From: Conchiformibius steedae
GTDB taxonomy: Bacteria > Pseudomonadota > Gammaproteobacteria > Burkholderiales > Neisseriaceae
Assembly: GCF_014054725.1 (NCBI RefSeq)
Contig: NZ_CP059563.1
Coordinates: 2,035,461-2,099,460 of the forward strand
Reading direction: 5' to 3'
DNA length: 64,000 bases
Part shown: positions 34,805 to 43,802 of the stretch, piece after piece
How positions within the stretch are numbered: position 1 is the stretch's first letter
Layout: every line of letters starts with the position of its first letter
The notes under the pieces: generated by a model
Database searches by the model: none
Told to the model about the DNA's origin: nothing
The model's input: only the letters and a program-made list of their open reading frames with translations
Program-made: the position numbers and the translations under genes

Positions 34805-35635
34805 ATGGCACATTATGCAATCGGCGATTTGCAGGGTTGTTACGACCAACTGCTTGCTTTGCTGGATAAAATAGGCTTTAACCACGGCAGCGATACGCTG
34901 TGGCTGACGGGTGATTTGGTCAATCGTGGTCCGAAGTCTTTGGAATGCCTACAATTTGCCATGCGGCACGAAAGCAGTGTGTGCACGGTATTGGGGAATC
35001 ACGACCTACATTTGCTCGCCATTGGCTATGGCAGCGGTAAATTAAAGAAAAAAGATACGCTTGCGCCAATTTTGCAGCATCAGGATTTTATTAAAATGCG
35101 CGATTGGCTGCGGGCGCAACCTTTGCTGCTGCAAAACGATAGCCATGTGATGACCCATGCGGGGGTGTTGCCGCAGTGGTCGTTTGACGATGCGGCGGCG
35201 CGGGCTGCGGAATTGGAAGCGGTGTTGCAAAGTGATGATGCGGAAACCTTTTTCGCGCAAATGTATGGCAATCTGCCCGATACTTGGCACGATGGTTTAC
35301 AAGGTATGGAACGCATGCGCATGATTTGCAATGTGTTTACCCGAATGCGGGTGCTGACTTTGGATAAGCGTTTGGATTTGGATTTTAAATCCAGTTATGC
35401 GGATATACCTGCCAATCGCTGCGCGTGGTTTGATGCGCCGCGCCCCTTGCATCAGGGGCGGAAGATTGTGTTCGGGCATTGGTCGGCGCTGGGTTTGCGT
35501 GATGAACAGGGTGTTTTGGCGTTGGATACGGGCGCATTGTGGGGTGGCAGGCTGACGGCGGCGGATTTAAGCAATCACCAAATCTACAGCGTGGCGGGTT
35601 TGCCTGACGGCGATTGGCGCACGCATTCCAATTAA
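34805..35635 (+). CDS. apaH: Diadenosine tetraphosphatase (symmetrical)
   Basis: A 276-residue ApaH that hydrolyses Ap4A to two ADP and can remove NpN caps from RNA. The metallophosphatase motifs [10 protein letters not shown] (residues 7-16), GDLVNRGP and [10 protein letters not shown] are intact, and the ApaH-specific ending [24 protein letters not shown] and [13 protein letters not shown] is present. I start at ATG 34805 ([11 protein letters not shown]); the frame is open further upstream, but without family support. pgk follows by 35 bases, so the two may be co-transcribed. Confidence 0.95.
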   Translation: MAHYAIGDLQGCYDQLLALLDKIGFNHGSDTLWLTGDLVNRGPKSLECLQFAMRHESSVCTVLGNHDLHLLAIGYGSGKLKKKDTLAPILQHQDFIKMRDWLRAQPLLLQNDSHVMTHAGVLPQWSFDDAAARAAELEAVLQSDDAETFFAQMYGNLPDTWHDGLQGMERMRMICNVFTRMRVLTLDKRLDLDFKSSYADIPANRCAWFDAPRPLHQGRKIVFGHWSALGLRDEQGVLALDTGALWGGRLTAADLSNHQIYSVAGLPDGDWRTHSN

Positions 35636-35670
35636 TTTTTCCCAATATTTCAAAGCAAAAAGGAACAAAA

Positions 35671-36849
35671 ATGAATTTTTTAAAACTGGCTGAACAAGAT
35701 GTTGCTGGCAAAACCGTGCTGATTCGCGCCGATTTGAACGTGCCGTTTAAAGACGGCAAGATTTCGGACGACACCCGCATCCGCGCTTCGCTGCCGTCTA
35801 TCCAATATTGCTTGGACAAGGGCGCAGCGGTAATCATTATGACGCATTTGGGTCGTCCCACTGAAGGCGAGTGCAAGCCTGAAGACGATGTTGCCCCTGT
35901 TGCCGCGCATTTGGGTGGGCTGTTGGGTAAAGAAATCAAGGTATTGGATAATTGGCGCGAACACAAACCGCAGCTTGGCGCAGGCGAAGTGGCGATGTTG
36001 CAAAATGTGCGCGTGAATGTAGGCGAAAAGAAAAACGACCCCGAGTTGGGCAAGGCTTACGCGGCGTTGTGCGATGTGTTTGTCAACGATGCCTTTGGTA
36101 CGGCGCACCGCGCCCAAGCCTCTACCGAAGCGGTGGCAGCGGCTGCGCCTTTGGCGTGTGCGGGTATGCTGATGGCAGCGGAATTAGATGCTTTGGGTAA
36201 GGCGTTGAAAGCACCTGCACGTCCGATGGTGGCGATTGTGGCGGGCAGTAAAGTTTCTACCAAATTGACTATTTTGGAAAGTTTGGCAGACACGGTGGAC
36301 CAGTTGATTGTGGGTGGCGGGATTGCCAACACCTTTTTGTTGGCGCAAGGCAAGCCCATCGGAAAATCGCTCGCCGAACCCGATTTGGTGGATGAAGCCA
36401 AAAAAATCATGGAAAAAATGGCAGCCAAAGGCGGCAGCGTTCCCCTGCCTGTTGATGTGGTGTGTGCTAAAGCCTTTGCGGCAGATGCGGCAGCCGAAAC
36501 CAAATCCATTGACGAAGTGGCATCAGACGATATGATTTTAGACATCGGCGTCCAATCTGCCGATGAATTGGCAAAATTGCTGAAAAATGCAGGCACAATT
36601 GTGTGGAACGGTCCGGTGGGCGTGTTTGAATTTCCGCAGTTTGCCAACGGTACGGCGGTGGTGGCGCAAGCCGTTGCCGACAGTGAAGGCTTTTCCATTG
36701 CGGGTGGCGGCGACACCTTGGCAGCCATCGCCCAATTCGGTATTACCGAGCGCATCGGTTATATTTCCACCGGCGGCGGCGCGTTTTTGGAATTTTTAGA
36801 AGGCAAAACCCTGCCCGCTGTAGCGGCATTGGAACGCTTTGCCAATTAA
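35671..36849 (+). CDS. pgk: Phosphoglycerate kinase
   Basis: A 392-residue glycolytic kinase, 1,3-bisphosphoglycerate + ADP to 3-phosphoglycerate + ATP. The substrate motif [16 protein letters not shown] (about residues 16-31), MTHLGRPTE, the nucleotide end [14 protein letters not shown] and [13 protein letters not shown] are all in place. ATG 35671 follows AAGGAAC at 5 bases. Length is standard. A weak hairpin follows at 36869-36899. Confidence 0.97.
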   Translation: MNFLKLAEQDVAGKTVLIRADLNVPFKDGKISDDTRIRASLPSIQYCLDKGAAVIIMTHLGRPTEGECKPEDDVAPVAAHLGGLLGKEIKVLDNWREHKPQLGAGEVAMLQNVRVNVGEKKNDPELGKAYAALCDVFVNDAFGTAHRAQASTEAVAAAAPLACAGMLMAAELDALGKALKAPARPMVAIVAGSKVSTKLTILESLADTVDQLIVGGGIANTFLLAQGKPIGKSLAEPDLVDEAKKIMEKMAAKGGSVPLPVDVVCAKAFAADAAAETKSIDEVASDDMILDIGVQSADELAKLLKNAGTIVWNGPVGVFEFPQFANGTAVVAQAVADSEGFSIAGGGDTLAAIAQFGITERIGYISTGGGAFLEFLEGKTLPAVAALERFAN

Positions 36850-36868
36850 TCTTTCCGCATTTGTATTT

Positions 36869-36899
36869 AGGCACGGATAGGCACGGCTTATCTGTGCCT
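36869..36899 (+). terminator. Probable pgk terminator
   Basis: Stem AGGCACGGATA (36869-36879) with TATCTGTGCCT (36889-36899), one G-U pair, followed by TATCCTTATT. The T run is poor, so confidence is moderate. Confidence 0.5.
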
Positions 36900-36989
36900 T
36901 ATCCTTATTGCTGCCACACACACTTATTGCGATAATCGCCCCACTTCACACACGGGCGATTTGCCAACAAGCCAACCATAAGGAATGCC

Positions 36990-37394
36990 ATGAATTTAGA
37001 ACAAGTTTGCCAAACCGTTTATTCAGAAGTAGAAGGCGCACTCGCCGTTGCCGTGGTGGATTTACGCGCCGGCACACCCATTCACGTTTACCACGATGTA
37101 GCACATTTTAATCAAGATTACGTAGATTTGGTTTCGGCTGCTGCCGTGGATATGTTCCGCGGGCGCACCGTGCGTATGATTGAAAACAAACTGACTGGCA
37201 CACGCGGACATTCCGCCCGCCATGCCATCAAAGAAGTACAGATGACCACCGAACACACCCTGCATTTTATGATGATTCTGCCCGAAAAGCCCAATATTCT
37301 GGCGTTGCTGGTTACCAACCGCAAAGCCAGCATCGGCATGGGCTGGGCTTCGCTGCGCCGCGCCATTCCCAAAATCACCTCTTACAGCCCTTAA
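36990..37394 (+). CDS. Conserved hypothetical protein, possibly roadblock/LC7-like
   Basis: A 134-residue cytosolic protein starting at ATG 36990, 6 bases after AAGGA. The opening LEQVCQTVYSEVEGALAVAV, then VVDLRAGTPIHVYHD, alternates a helix and strands in the manner of roadblock/LC7 domains (regulators of small GTPases and motility), but this is a fold-level guess. There is no signal peptide or membrane span. It has its own terminator at 37406-37442 and is not coupled to neighbours. Confidence 0.6.
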   Translation: MNLEQVCQTVYSEVEGALAVAVVDLRAGTPIHVYHDVAHFNQDYVDLVSAAAVDMFRGRTVRMIENKLTGTRGHSARHAIKEVQMTTEHTLHFMMILPEKPNILALLVTNRKASIGMGWASLRRAIPKITSYSP

Positions 37395-37405
37395 GCCATA
37401 CAATA

Positions 37406-37442
37406 AACCCGTCCAAACATATTGTTCAGACGGGTTATTTTT
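37406..37442 (+). terminator. Terminator after the conserved hypothetical gene
   Basis: Stem AACCCGTC (37406-37413) with GACGGGTT (37429-37436), followed by ATTTTTTT. Confidence 0.8.
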
Positions 37443-37468
37443 TAATATCAATAGATTATTGGCAATTA

Positions 37469-37575
37469 TATAGTTGATAAAAATAAAAACGAGACAAGGC
37501 AACAACGCCCGCCGTGTACGGGTAGTACATAAGGGCGTTGGCAACGCCGTATCGTTGCGATTTTAATCAACTATA
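37469..37575. repeat. 107-bp dispersed repeat with TATAGTTGAT inverted ends (copy 1)
   Basis: TATAGTTGAT at 37469-37478 matches ATCAACTATA at 37566-37575. The interior (ACGAGACAAGGCAACAACGC ... GGCAACGCCGTATCG) is shared with 57984-58085. The layout strongly recalls a ~105-bp Neisseria intergenic repeat beginning TATAGTGGATTAA, known to me from meningococcal genomes. The right end overlaps the tsf stop codon, which is TAG within TATAG. Confidence 0.8.
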
Positions 37576-38425
37576 CTTTAGCCGCCGCAGCCACTTCAGC
37601 CGCGTAATCCACTTCTTTTTTCTCGATGCCGTCGCCTACTTTGTAGCGCACAAAGCTCAATACTTCGGTATTGTTTTCTTTCAAGAATTGGGCAACGGTT
37701 TGGTCGGGGTTCATCACAAACGCTTGACCGTTCAAAGTCACTTCAGCCAAGAATTTTTTGATGCGTCCTTCTACCATTTTGGCGGCGATTTCAGCAGGTT
37801 TGCCTGATTCAATCGCTTGTTGGGTGTAGATATGACGTTCTTTTTCAACGGTTTCCGCATCCACTTCTTCTTCGCGCACGCATTGCGGTTTGGCGGCAAC
37901 AATGTGCATGCCCACTTTACGCGCCACGTCTTCCGCGCCTTTAAACGCCACCAATACGCCTTCGGTAGCGGCTGCACCGTGAATGTAGGCAGTCAGGCTG
38001 TCCGCAGTTTCAATCACTTGGAAACGGCGTACGGAAATGTTTTCACCCAGTTTGGCAATCACGGCTTTGCGCTCGTCTTCTACCAAAGCAGCCAAATCTT
38101 CTACACTGGCGGGTTTTTTCTCAACGGCGGTTTTGGCAACCGATTGGGCAAACGCCAAAAAGCCTGCGTCTTTTGCCACAAAGTCGGTTTCGCAGTTCAC
38201 TTCCACCAAAGCACCTGCATTGCCTTCAACGGCATAAGCCAGCACGCCTTCGGCAGCGGTACGACCCGCCAGTTTGCCTGCTTTCGCGCCTGATTTAATA
38301 CGCAGGATTTCTTCGGCTTTTTCCATATTGCCTTCGGCTTCCACCAAGGCTTTTTTGCATTCCATCATGCCCAAACCTGTCGCAGCGCGCAGGTCGGCAA
38401 CCATTTTTGCAGTAATTTCTGCCAT
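37571..38425 (-). CDS. tsf: Elongation factor Ts
   Basis: A 284-residue guanine-nucleotide exchange factor for EF-Tu. The N-terminal UBA-like segment [20 protein letters not shown] and the core motif [14 protein letters not shown] (about residues 75-88) are typical. The start is ATG 38425 (MAEITAKM) after GGAG. It forms the usual rpsB-tsf pair, with 66 bases between. The last two bases of the final Val codon and the stop TAG fall inside the inverted end of the repeat at 37469-37575. Confidence 0.97.
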   Translation of the reverse strand: MAEITAKMVADLRAATGLGMMECKKALVEAEGNMEKAEEILRIKSGAKAGKLAGRTAAEGVLAYAVEGNAGALVEVNCETDFVAKDAGFLAFAQSVAKTAVEKKPASVEDLAALVEDERKAVIAKLGENISVRRFQVIETADSLTAYIHGAAATEGVLVAFKGAEDVARKVGMHIVAAKPQCVREEEVDAETVEKERHIYTQQAIESGKPAEIAAKMVEGRIKKFLAEVTLNGQAFVMNPDQTVAQFLKENNTEVLSFVRYKVGDGIEKKEVDYAAEVAAAAKV

Positions 38426-38491
38426 GTTTGTCTCCAAAAATTCGGTTTCAGGCTGTCTGAAACGCTTTCAAGCAGCCTTGTTGTGCCTTGA

Positions 38492-39223
38492 TTATTCGGC
38501 AGCAGCCGCAGCTTGAGCGGCAGCCACGGTTTCGGCAACGGCTTGGTTTTTGCCTTCCAATACCGCATCGGCGATGCCGCGGCAGTACAGGCGGATGGCT
38601 TTGGCAGAGTCGTCATTACCCGGAATGACGTGTTTCACCAAGTCGGGGCTGTTGTTGGTGTCCACCACGGCAATCACGGGAATGCCCAATTTGGCGGCTT
38701 CTACCAAAGTACCGTGTTGGTAGCCGGTGTCAATCACAAAAATCGCGTCGGGCAGACCTTTCATGTTTTTGATGCCGCCCAAAGAACGTTCCAGTTTTTC
38801 CACTTCGCGGGTCATGTCCAACAATTCTTTTTTGTTGTAACCGCTGGCTTCGGCGTTTTCCAAAACGGCGGCTTTTTCTTCCAAGCGTTTGATGGACTGT
38901 TTCACGGTTTTGTAGTTGGTCAGCATACCGCCCAACCAACGGTGGTCCACATAGGGCATGCCTGCGCGCAGGGCTTCTTCTTTAATGATTTCACGCGCTT
39001 GACGTTTGGTGCCGACAAACAGAACCGTACCTTTGTTGGCAACCAGACGGCGTACCACTTCCTGCGCCTCTTGGAACAGGGGCAGGGTTTTTTCCAGATT
39101 CACGATGTGGATTTTATTACGCGCACCGAAAATGTATTGAGCCATTTTCGGGTTCCAGTAACGGGTTTGGTGACCGAAGTGAACGCCTGCTTCCAGCATT
39201 TGGCGCATGGTAACTTGAGACAT
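38492..39223 (-). CDS. rpsB: 30S ribosomal protein S2
   Basis: A 243-residue S2. The start [20 protein letters not shown] and the motifs [35 protein letters not shown] and [19 protein letters not shown] are universal S2 features. The start is ATG 39223; upstream in-frame sequence is leader. It is transcribed with tsf from the promoter at 39354-39383, through a leader of about 120 bases. Such leaders bind S2 for autoregulation in other bacteria; no specific structure was identified. Confidence 0.97.
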   Translation of the reverse strand: MSQVTMRQMLEAGVHFGHQTRYWNPKMAQYIFGARNKIHIVNLEKTLPLFQEAQEVVRRLVANKGTVLFVGTKRQAREIIKEEALRAGMPYVDHRWLGGMLTNYKTVKQSIKRLEEKAAVLENAEASGYNKKELLDMTREVEKLERSLGGIKNMKGLPDAIFVIDTGYQHGTLVEAAKLGIPVIAVVDTNNSPDLVKHVIPGNDDSAKAIRLYCRGIADAVLEGKNQAVAETVAAAQAAAAAE

Positions 39224-39353
39224 AGTTAATCCTATAAATGAAAGGGTTATCGCTAACACCGCCGCCAGAACCTGTGCAACACAAGCACCCTTCGCGCGGA
39301 CGGTGCGGGCTTTTGACAATAAAAAATGCTCCCGAAATCGGGAAGCGGTGCGG

Positions 39354-39383
39354 ATTATAACGAATTATCCGCACCGAAAGCAA
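39354..39383 (-). promoter_or_regulatory. rpsB-tsf promoter
   Basis: On the minus strand TTGCTT (39383-39378) and TATAAT (39359-39354) are 18 bp apart, about 130 bases before rpsB. The inverted repeat GGTGCGGAT/ATCCGCACC (39347-39355, 39367-39375) spans the -10 region and could be an operator. Confidence 0.6.
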
Positions 39384-39390
39384 GTAACCA

Positions 39391-39419
39391 TTGTATAAAA
39401 ACGGATAGTTGTGTATAAT
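39391..39419 (+). promoter_or_regulatory. Promoter of the small AT-rich gene
   Basis: TTGTAT (39391-39396) and TATAAT (39414-39419) are separated by exactly 17 bp, divergent from the rpsB promoter and 76 bases before the ATG at 39495. Confidence 0.65.
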
Positions 39420-39494
39420 TAACTTTAGGTATTTATTTTAAAGAAAGGACTGGAGACACGATTTCAACATTGACTTTGAGAAAGGATTAACCCT

Positions 39495-39704
39495 ATGAAA
39501 GTCAAAACCCAATCATTTGATTTCTTTATAAAACTCTCACTTTTCATGCTTTGCAAATGGCTAGCTGGTTTGGTTGGTATTGATTTAACTTTTGAGCTTG
39601 ACGCAAGCACAGTTATTGTATTGATTCCCATCAAGTGGTCTAGATTAAACAATCTAATCTTGCTAGTTATTGACTGCTTTATCAAAAATAGGAATAAAGA
39701 GTGA
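39495..39704 (+). CDS. Small hydrophobic protein of unknown function
   Basis: A 69-residue protein from ATG 39495, 9 bases after AAAGGA and downstream of a consensus promoter. It has two hydrophobic stretches (FFIKLSLFMLCKWLAGLVGI and VIVLIPIKWSRLNNLILLVI) and a charged tail (KNRNKE). The whole 39400-39930 stretch is AT-rich compared with both sides, suggesting acquisition. About 180 bases of apparently empty sequence follow before the shared terminator at 39887-39917. No family recognised. Confidence 0.5.
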   Translation: MKVKTQSFDFFIKLSLFMLCKWLAGLVGIDLTFELDASTVIVLIPIKWSRLNNLILLVIDCFIKNRNKE

Positions 39705-39886
39705 TATAGACAAAAGTAATCAAACAAAGTGTTTCAATACTTTTGTGTTTTAATTATTACATTACTTATAATGTAAAATAAGACTTTAATGGAATTAAAG
39801 AGATTAACAGGCTAACAAGCCCAATCTTTGATTAAGCATACTAAACTTGTGGTTTGTTTCCATACCTTTATAAATAAATACCTAAA

Positions 39887-39917
39887 AAAGCCCCTCACTA
39901 TTATTGTGAGGGGCTTT
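39887..39917. terminator. Bidirectional terminator between small gene and MFS gene
   Basis: Stem AAAGCCCCTCAC (39887-39898) with GTGAGGGGCTTT (39906-39917), 7-base loop, A-rich on the left and T-rich on the right. It serves the convergent MFS gene (stop at 39936) and possibly the small plus-strand gene. Confidence 0.8.
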
Positions 39918-39935
39918 ATCCTTTCATAGTTTAGT

Positions 39936-41531
39936 TTACGGTTTGGCGCAGGCAACGAAATGGCTGACCTGCGGCGGCGTGTCGCCCTGATGGAAGCGGC
40001 GCACGGCTGCCTGAATATCGGCATCGGCTTTGGACACGCGCTTATGCTGGCGCAGGTGTTCCGCCCACGATTCCACCAAAAACCATTCCAGCATCACATC
40101 GGGACGGGCGGTGTCTTCGCTGATGCCCCATTGATACGCACCGTCGCGGCGGCGTTCGGCAGACAGGGCGTAAATTGCCTGTAAAAATTCGGCGCGGTCT
40201 TCGGCGTGGATGCGGTATTCAATCTGAATCAGCACGGGACCGCGGTCGCCTTCGGGGGCAACTTCTACCAAAGGTTCGGGCCAATGGTTGGACGGGCTTA
40301 AATCGCTTTCGCCTTGCGGCAGTTTCACGCGGTGCGCCCACACGGAACTTGCCGCCAACGCCGCACCGCCTGCCAGCAAGGTCAGCGGGATGCCAATCAG
40401 CGTTGCCAATCCGCCCCACAACAGGCTGCCTGCGGTCATCGCGCCGTTAAACACAGTTAAATACACCGCCAAAGAACGTCCGCGCACCCAGTTGGGCAAC
40501 ACGCTTTGTGCCACGCCGTTTAAGGTGCTTAAGGCGGTAATCCATGCCGCGCCCAACACCAGCAACACCAGCACCGCCAAGGCTTTCGGCGGCGCTAATG
40601 CCAGCAATGCCATCACCACCGCGCTGACCCACGCCGCGCCCAACATCAGCGCATCAGCATCAAAACGTTTACGCAAACGCGGCAACAACACCGCGCCGCC
40701 AATCGCGCCCGCGCCCACCGCGCCCAACAGCAAACCGTAAAAACCCGCATCGCCGCCCAACAGCTGTTTTGCCACCAAAGGCAGCAACGCCCACACCGAG
40801 CTGGCAATCACAAAAAACACAAACGCCCGCCACAACACAATATGCAGTTCACGGCTGGCGCGGACATAACGCAGTCCCGCACGGAACGCGCCGCCGAATT
40901 GTTCCGACAAACCATCTTTTTCGGCAACGGGGCGTTTCCACCACCACAGCGCGGCAATCACAAACAGATAGCTCAACACGTCTGCGCCGTAAGCCGCCGC
41001 CGCACCTGCGCCCGCCACAATCAAGCCGCCCAAAGCAGGTCCGATGGCGCGGGCAATATTAATGCCTACCGAATTTAACGCCACCGCGTTTTTCAAATCC
41101 TTTTTTTCCACCAGTTCGGGGACGACTGCCTGCCATGCTGGTCCCATTAACGCCGCGCCGATGCCGCCGATAAAGGTCAGCGCAATCAGCGAAGCCACCG
41201 ACTGCACGCCCGTTGCCGACAGCAACATCAGCGAGGCACTCACGCCTGCCAACAATAATTGAATGACTAATAATAATTTGCGTCTGTCCAAAATATCCGA
41301 CAACACGCCTGCGGGAATCGCCAGCAAAAACACAGGCAAAGTCGCCGCCGCGCTAATCATTGCCACTGCTACGGGCGAGGGCGATAAATCGGTCATCAGC
41401 CACGAGCTGGCAACATCGCGGATAAAACTGCCCGTATTGCCCAAAATGGTTGCCAACCACAGCACCAGAAACAGTTTTTGCCGCAACGGTGCAAAACCGC
41501 TGCTTGCTTCATGTTCAGAATAGGTACTCAT
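39936..41531 (-). CDS. MFS exporter with C-terminal monooxygenase-like (ABM) domain
   Basis: A 531-residue protein. Residues 20-415 form a 12-span major-facilitator exporter of the EntS/macrolide-efflux type (LGNTGSFIRDVASSWLMTD, PAGVLSDILDRRKLLLVIQ). Residues about 430-531 are soluble and resemble an antibiotic-biosynthesis-monooxygenase dimeric domain (LIQIEYRIHAEDRAEFLQAI, LEWFLVESWAEHLRQH). This fusion occurs in a defined MFS subgroup. It probably exports a small organic compound. It is downstream of, and perhaps co-expressed with, the amidohydrolase group. Confidence 0.85.
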   Translation of the reverse strand: MSTYSEHEASSGFAPLRQKLFLVLWLATILGNTGSFIRDVASSWLMTDLSPSPVAVAMISAAATLPVFLLAIPAGVLSDILDRRKLLLVIQLLLAGVSASLMLLSATGVQSVASLIALTFIGGIGAALMGPAWQAVVPELVEKKDLKNAVALNSVGINIARAIGPALGGLIVAGAGAAAAYGADVLSYLFVIAALWWWKRPVAEKDGLSEQFGGAFRAGLRYVRASRELHIVLWRAFVFFVIASSVWALLPLVAKQLLGGDAGFYGLLLGAVGAGAIGGAVLLPRLRKRFDADALMLGAAWVSAVVMALLALAPPKALAVLVLLVLGAAWITALSTLNGVAQSVLPNWVRGRSLAVYLTVFNGAMTAGSLLWGGLATLIGIPLTLLAGGAALAASSVWAHRVKLPQGESDLSPSNHWPEPLVEVAPEGDRGPVLIQIEYRIHAEDRAEFLQAIYALSAERRRDGAYQWGISEDTARPDVMLEWFLVESWAEHLRQHKRVSKADADIQAAVRRFHQGDTPPQVSHFVACAKP

Positions 41532-41551
41532 TTTATTTCCTTGAAAAACCG

Positions 41552-41589
41552 TTTTCAGGCAGCCCGCTTGGCTTCAGGCTGCCTGAAAA
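41552..41589. terminator. Hairpin of two inverted uptake-like sequences
   Basis: TTTTCAGGCAGCC (41552-41564) pairs with GGCTGCCTGAAAA (41577-41589). The right arm holds AGGCTGCCTGAA, the full Simonsiella-type DNA uptake sequence; read on the other strand, TTCAGGCAGCCTGAA contains the Kingella-type AGGCAGCCTGAA. Inverted uptake-sequence pairs commonly serve as terminators in this family; here it lies behind the amidohydrolase gene. Confidence 0.7.
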
Positions 41590-41605
41590 TCAACTTAATC
41601 CCACA

Positions 41606-43495
41606 TCAAACTGCCCAGCACGAACAGCCCAATGCCCCGAAAAAGCCTTGCAAATCCGATACGGGCGCGCTGGAAGCCCACGCACGCGCATGGTCGTGTC
41701 CGTGCAAACCGCAGGCGCTGGCACAACCGCACGATGCCACCGCTTGACGGCGCAACGGTTCAAGCGAATTTTTGCCTGCGCCTTCGGGGTCGCCCCACGC
41801 GGCGTAACCACGGTATTTATGCACGGGCGACCAATCGGGCATGGCAGGCGGCGGCGGCGTGTCCAAATCGGCAAAGTTGCCTGCACCGTACACCACCCGT
41901 CCGCCGACCACCGTCAAATCGGAAGTTAAAAACGGAATTTCATCTTCGGGCACACTGAAAAAGTCTTTGCTCGGCACAATCATGTCCGCCAAATGTCCTG
42001 CTTCAATGCGTCCGCGCGTGCCGACTTCATTCGAGAACCACGCTACATTTTCCGTCCACATCCGCAACGCGGTTTCGCGGTCAAGCAGATTGGCTTGCGG
42101 ATACAGCTTCATGCCGCCCACGGTTTTGCCGCTAATCAGCCACGACAGCGACACCCACGGATTATAGGAAGCCACACGGGTGGCATCCGTGCCTGCCGAT
42201 ACCTTGACACCGCTTTCCAAAATCCGTTTCACAGGCGGCGTGTTGGCAGCGGCTGCCGTGCCGTAACGTTCGGCAAAATACTCGCCCTGATACGCCATAC
42301 GGTGCTGAACGGCAATGCCGCCGCCCAACTCGGCAATACGGTCAATGGATTTTTGCGACACCGTTTCTGCATGGTCAAAAAACCAGTTAATCCCTTGCAA
42401 GGGAATATCACGGTTCACTTTTTCAAACACGTCTAAAGCGCGGCTGATGGTTTCGTCATAAGTGGCATGCAAACGCCAAGGCCATTTGTTTTGCGCCAAA
42501 ATCCGCACCACTTCTTCCAAATCGCCTTCCATTTCGGGCGGCATTTCGGGGCGCGGTTGACGGAAATCTTCAAAGTCCGCCGCAGAAAACACCAGCATTT
42601 CGCCTGCGCCGTTGTGACGGAAATAATCGTCGCCCTGTTTATAAGTGACCGAAGCCGTCCATTTTAAGAAGTCTTCTTTTTCTTCTTTCGGCTTTTGCGT
42701 AAACAGATTGTAGGCAATACGCACGGTTAATTGATTGTCTTCCGCCAGCTTGCGAATCACTTCATAATCATCGGGATAATTTTGGAAACCGCCACCCGCG
42801 TCAATCACGCCCGTTACGCCCAAACGGTTGAGTTCGCGCATAAAATGGCGGGTAGAATTGATTTGGTAATCCAAAGGCAGTTTCGGACCTTTTGCCAAAG
42901 TGGAATACAAAATCGCGGCATTGGGTTTTGCCAGCAGCAAACCTGTGGGATTGCCGTTGGCATCGCGGGTGATTTCGCCACCGGGGGGCTGCGGTGTGTC
43001 TTTGGTGTAGCCCACGGCGCGTAAGGCAGCCGCGTTCAACAAGGCGCGGTCGTACAAATGCAGGATAAACACGGGCGTATTGGGCGCAATGGCGTTGATT
43101 TCGTCCAAAGTGGGCAAGCGTTTTTCTACGAACTGATGTTCGGTAAAACCACCCACCACGCGCACCCATTGCGGCGCAGGCGTGATGTCCACTTGCGCTT
43201 TCAACATCGCCATCGCGTCTGCCAGCGAACGCACGCCGTCCCAACGCAATTCCATATTGTAGTTTAAGCCGCCACGGATAATGTGGGTGTGGTTGTCAAA
43301 CAATCCAGGCAGCACGCTGCGCCCTTTTAAATCCACCAAACGGGTTTGACCGTCTGCCATCGGCAGGATTTCGCTGTCGCTGCCCACGGCAACAAAGCGA
43401 CCGTTTGCCACCGCCACGGCTTGCGCCTGCGGTTTACCTTTGTCTAAAGTGGTGATATTGCCATTGTAAAAAATGGTTTCAATCGGCGTATTCAT
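41606..43495 (-). CDS. Amidohydrolase-family (YtcJ-like) metal hydrolase
   Basis: A 629-residue amidohydrolase. The metal-binding HxH is in LPGLFDNHTHIIRGG (about residues 62-76); later ligands are in RLHATYDET, WFFDHAETV and SAGTDATRVASYNPW. It fits the YtcJ/imidazolonepropionase-like branch, cytosolic here because no signal peptide is present. The C-terminal 45 residues after the amidohydrolase fold are unusual: Cys/His-rich (CGCASACGLHGHDHARA and CSCWAV), possibly metal-binding. It is 11 bases downstream of xapX. Substrate unknown. Confidence 0.85.
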   Translation of the reverse strand: MNTPIETIFYNGNITTLDKGKPQAQAVAVANGRFVAVGSDSEILPMADGQTRLVDLKGRSVLPGLFDNHTHIIRGGLNYNMELRWDGVRSLADAMAMLKAQVDITPAPQWVRVVGGFTEHQFVEKRLPTLDEINAIAPNTPVFILHLYDRALLNAAALRAVGYTKDTPQPPGGEITRDANGNPTGLLLAKPNAAILYSTLAKGPKLPLDYQINSTRHFMRELNRLGVTGVIDAGGGFQNYPDDYEVIRKLAEDNQLTVRIAYNLFTQKPKEEKEDFLKWTASVTYKQGDDYFRHNGAGEMLVFSAADFEDFRQPRPEMPPEMEGDLEEVVRILAQNKWPWRLHATYDETISRALDVFEKVNRDIPLQGINWFFDHAETVSQKSIDRIAELGGGIAVQHRMAYQGEYFAERYGTAAAANTPPVKRILESGVKVSAGTDATRVASYNPWVSLSWLISGKTVGGMKLYPQANLLDRETALRMWTENVAWFSNEVGTRGRIEAGHLADMIVPSKDFFSVPEDEIPFLTSDLTVVGGRVVYGAGNFADLDTPPPPAMPDWSPVHKYRGYAAWGDPEGAGKNSLEPLRRQAVASCGCASACGLHGHDHARAWASSAPVSDLQGFFGALGCSCWAV

Positions 43496-43506
43496 GTTTA
43501 AATCCT

Positions 43507-43722
43507 TTACTTTTTATCGTCTGATTGCTCGGGTGCTTGGCTGACGGCGGCAGGCGGTTCGCCCATGTATTTTTTTGCCAAGGGAATGGCTTGTTCGCCC
43601 ATCAGCATACCCAGCAGCCCCAGTAGGGCAACCACGGGCGGCGCAGGCGAACGCACATTGAGCAGGTAATACACCACGCCCACCAAAATGCCCGCGCCAA
43701 ACGAGAACAAATACATCTTCAT
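43507..43722 (-). CDS. XapX-domain small membrane protein
   Basis: A 71-residue protein matching the XapX family (DUF1427): MKMYLFSFGAGILVGVVYYL, then RSPAPPVVALLGLLGMLMGE, two membrane spans with the conserved Pro-rich turn, and a disordered acidic tail. Of three close ATGs I use 43722, 7 bases from AGGA. XapX proteins are usually encoded next to hydrolases, as here; molecular role unknown. Confidence 0.85.
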   Translation of the reverse strand: MKMYLFSFGAGILVGVVYYLLNVRSPAPPVVALLGLLGMLMGEQAIPLAKKYMGEPPAAVSQAPEQSDDKK

Positions 43723-43802
43723 CATGATTTCCTAATAAATAAAGGCATGATTTTTTGAAAAAATCACGCCTATTGTTATGCTAACCCATGGTTAGGGCAA
43801 AA

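Noticed and set aside
39464..39727. 87-residue minus-strand frame overlapping the small AT-rich gene
   Set aside because: No promoter or ribosome-binding site on that strand, whereas the plus strand has both.
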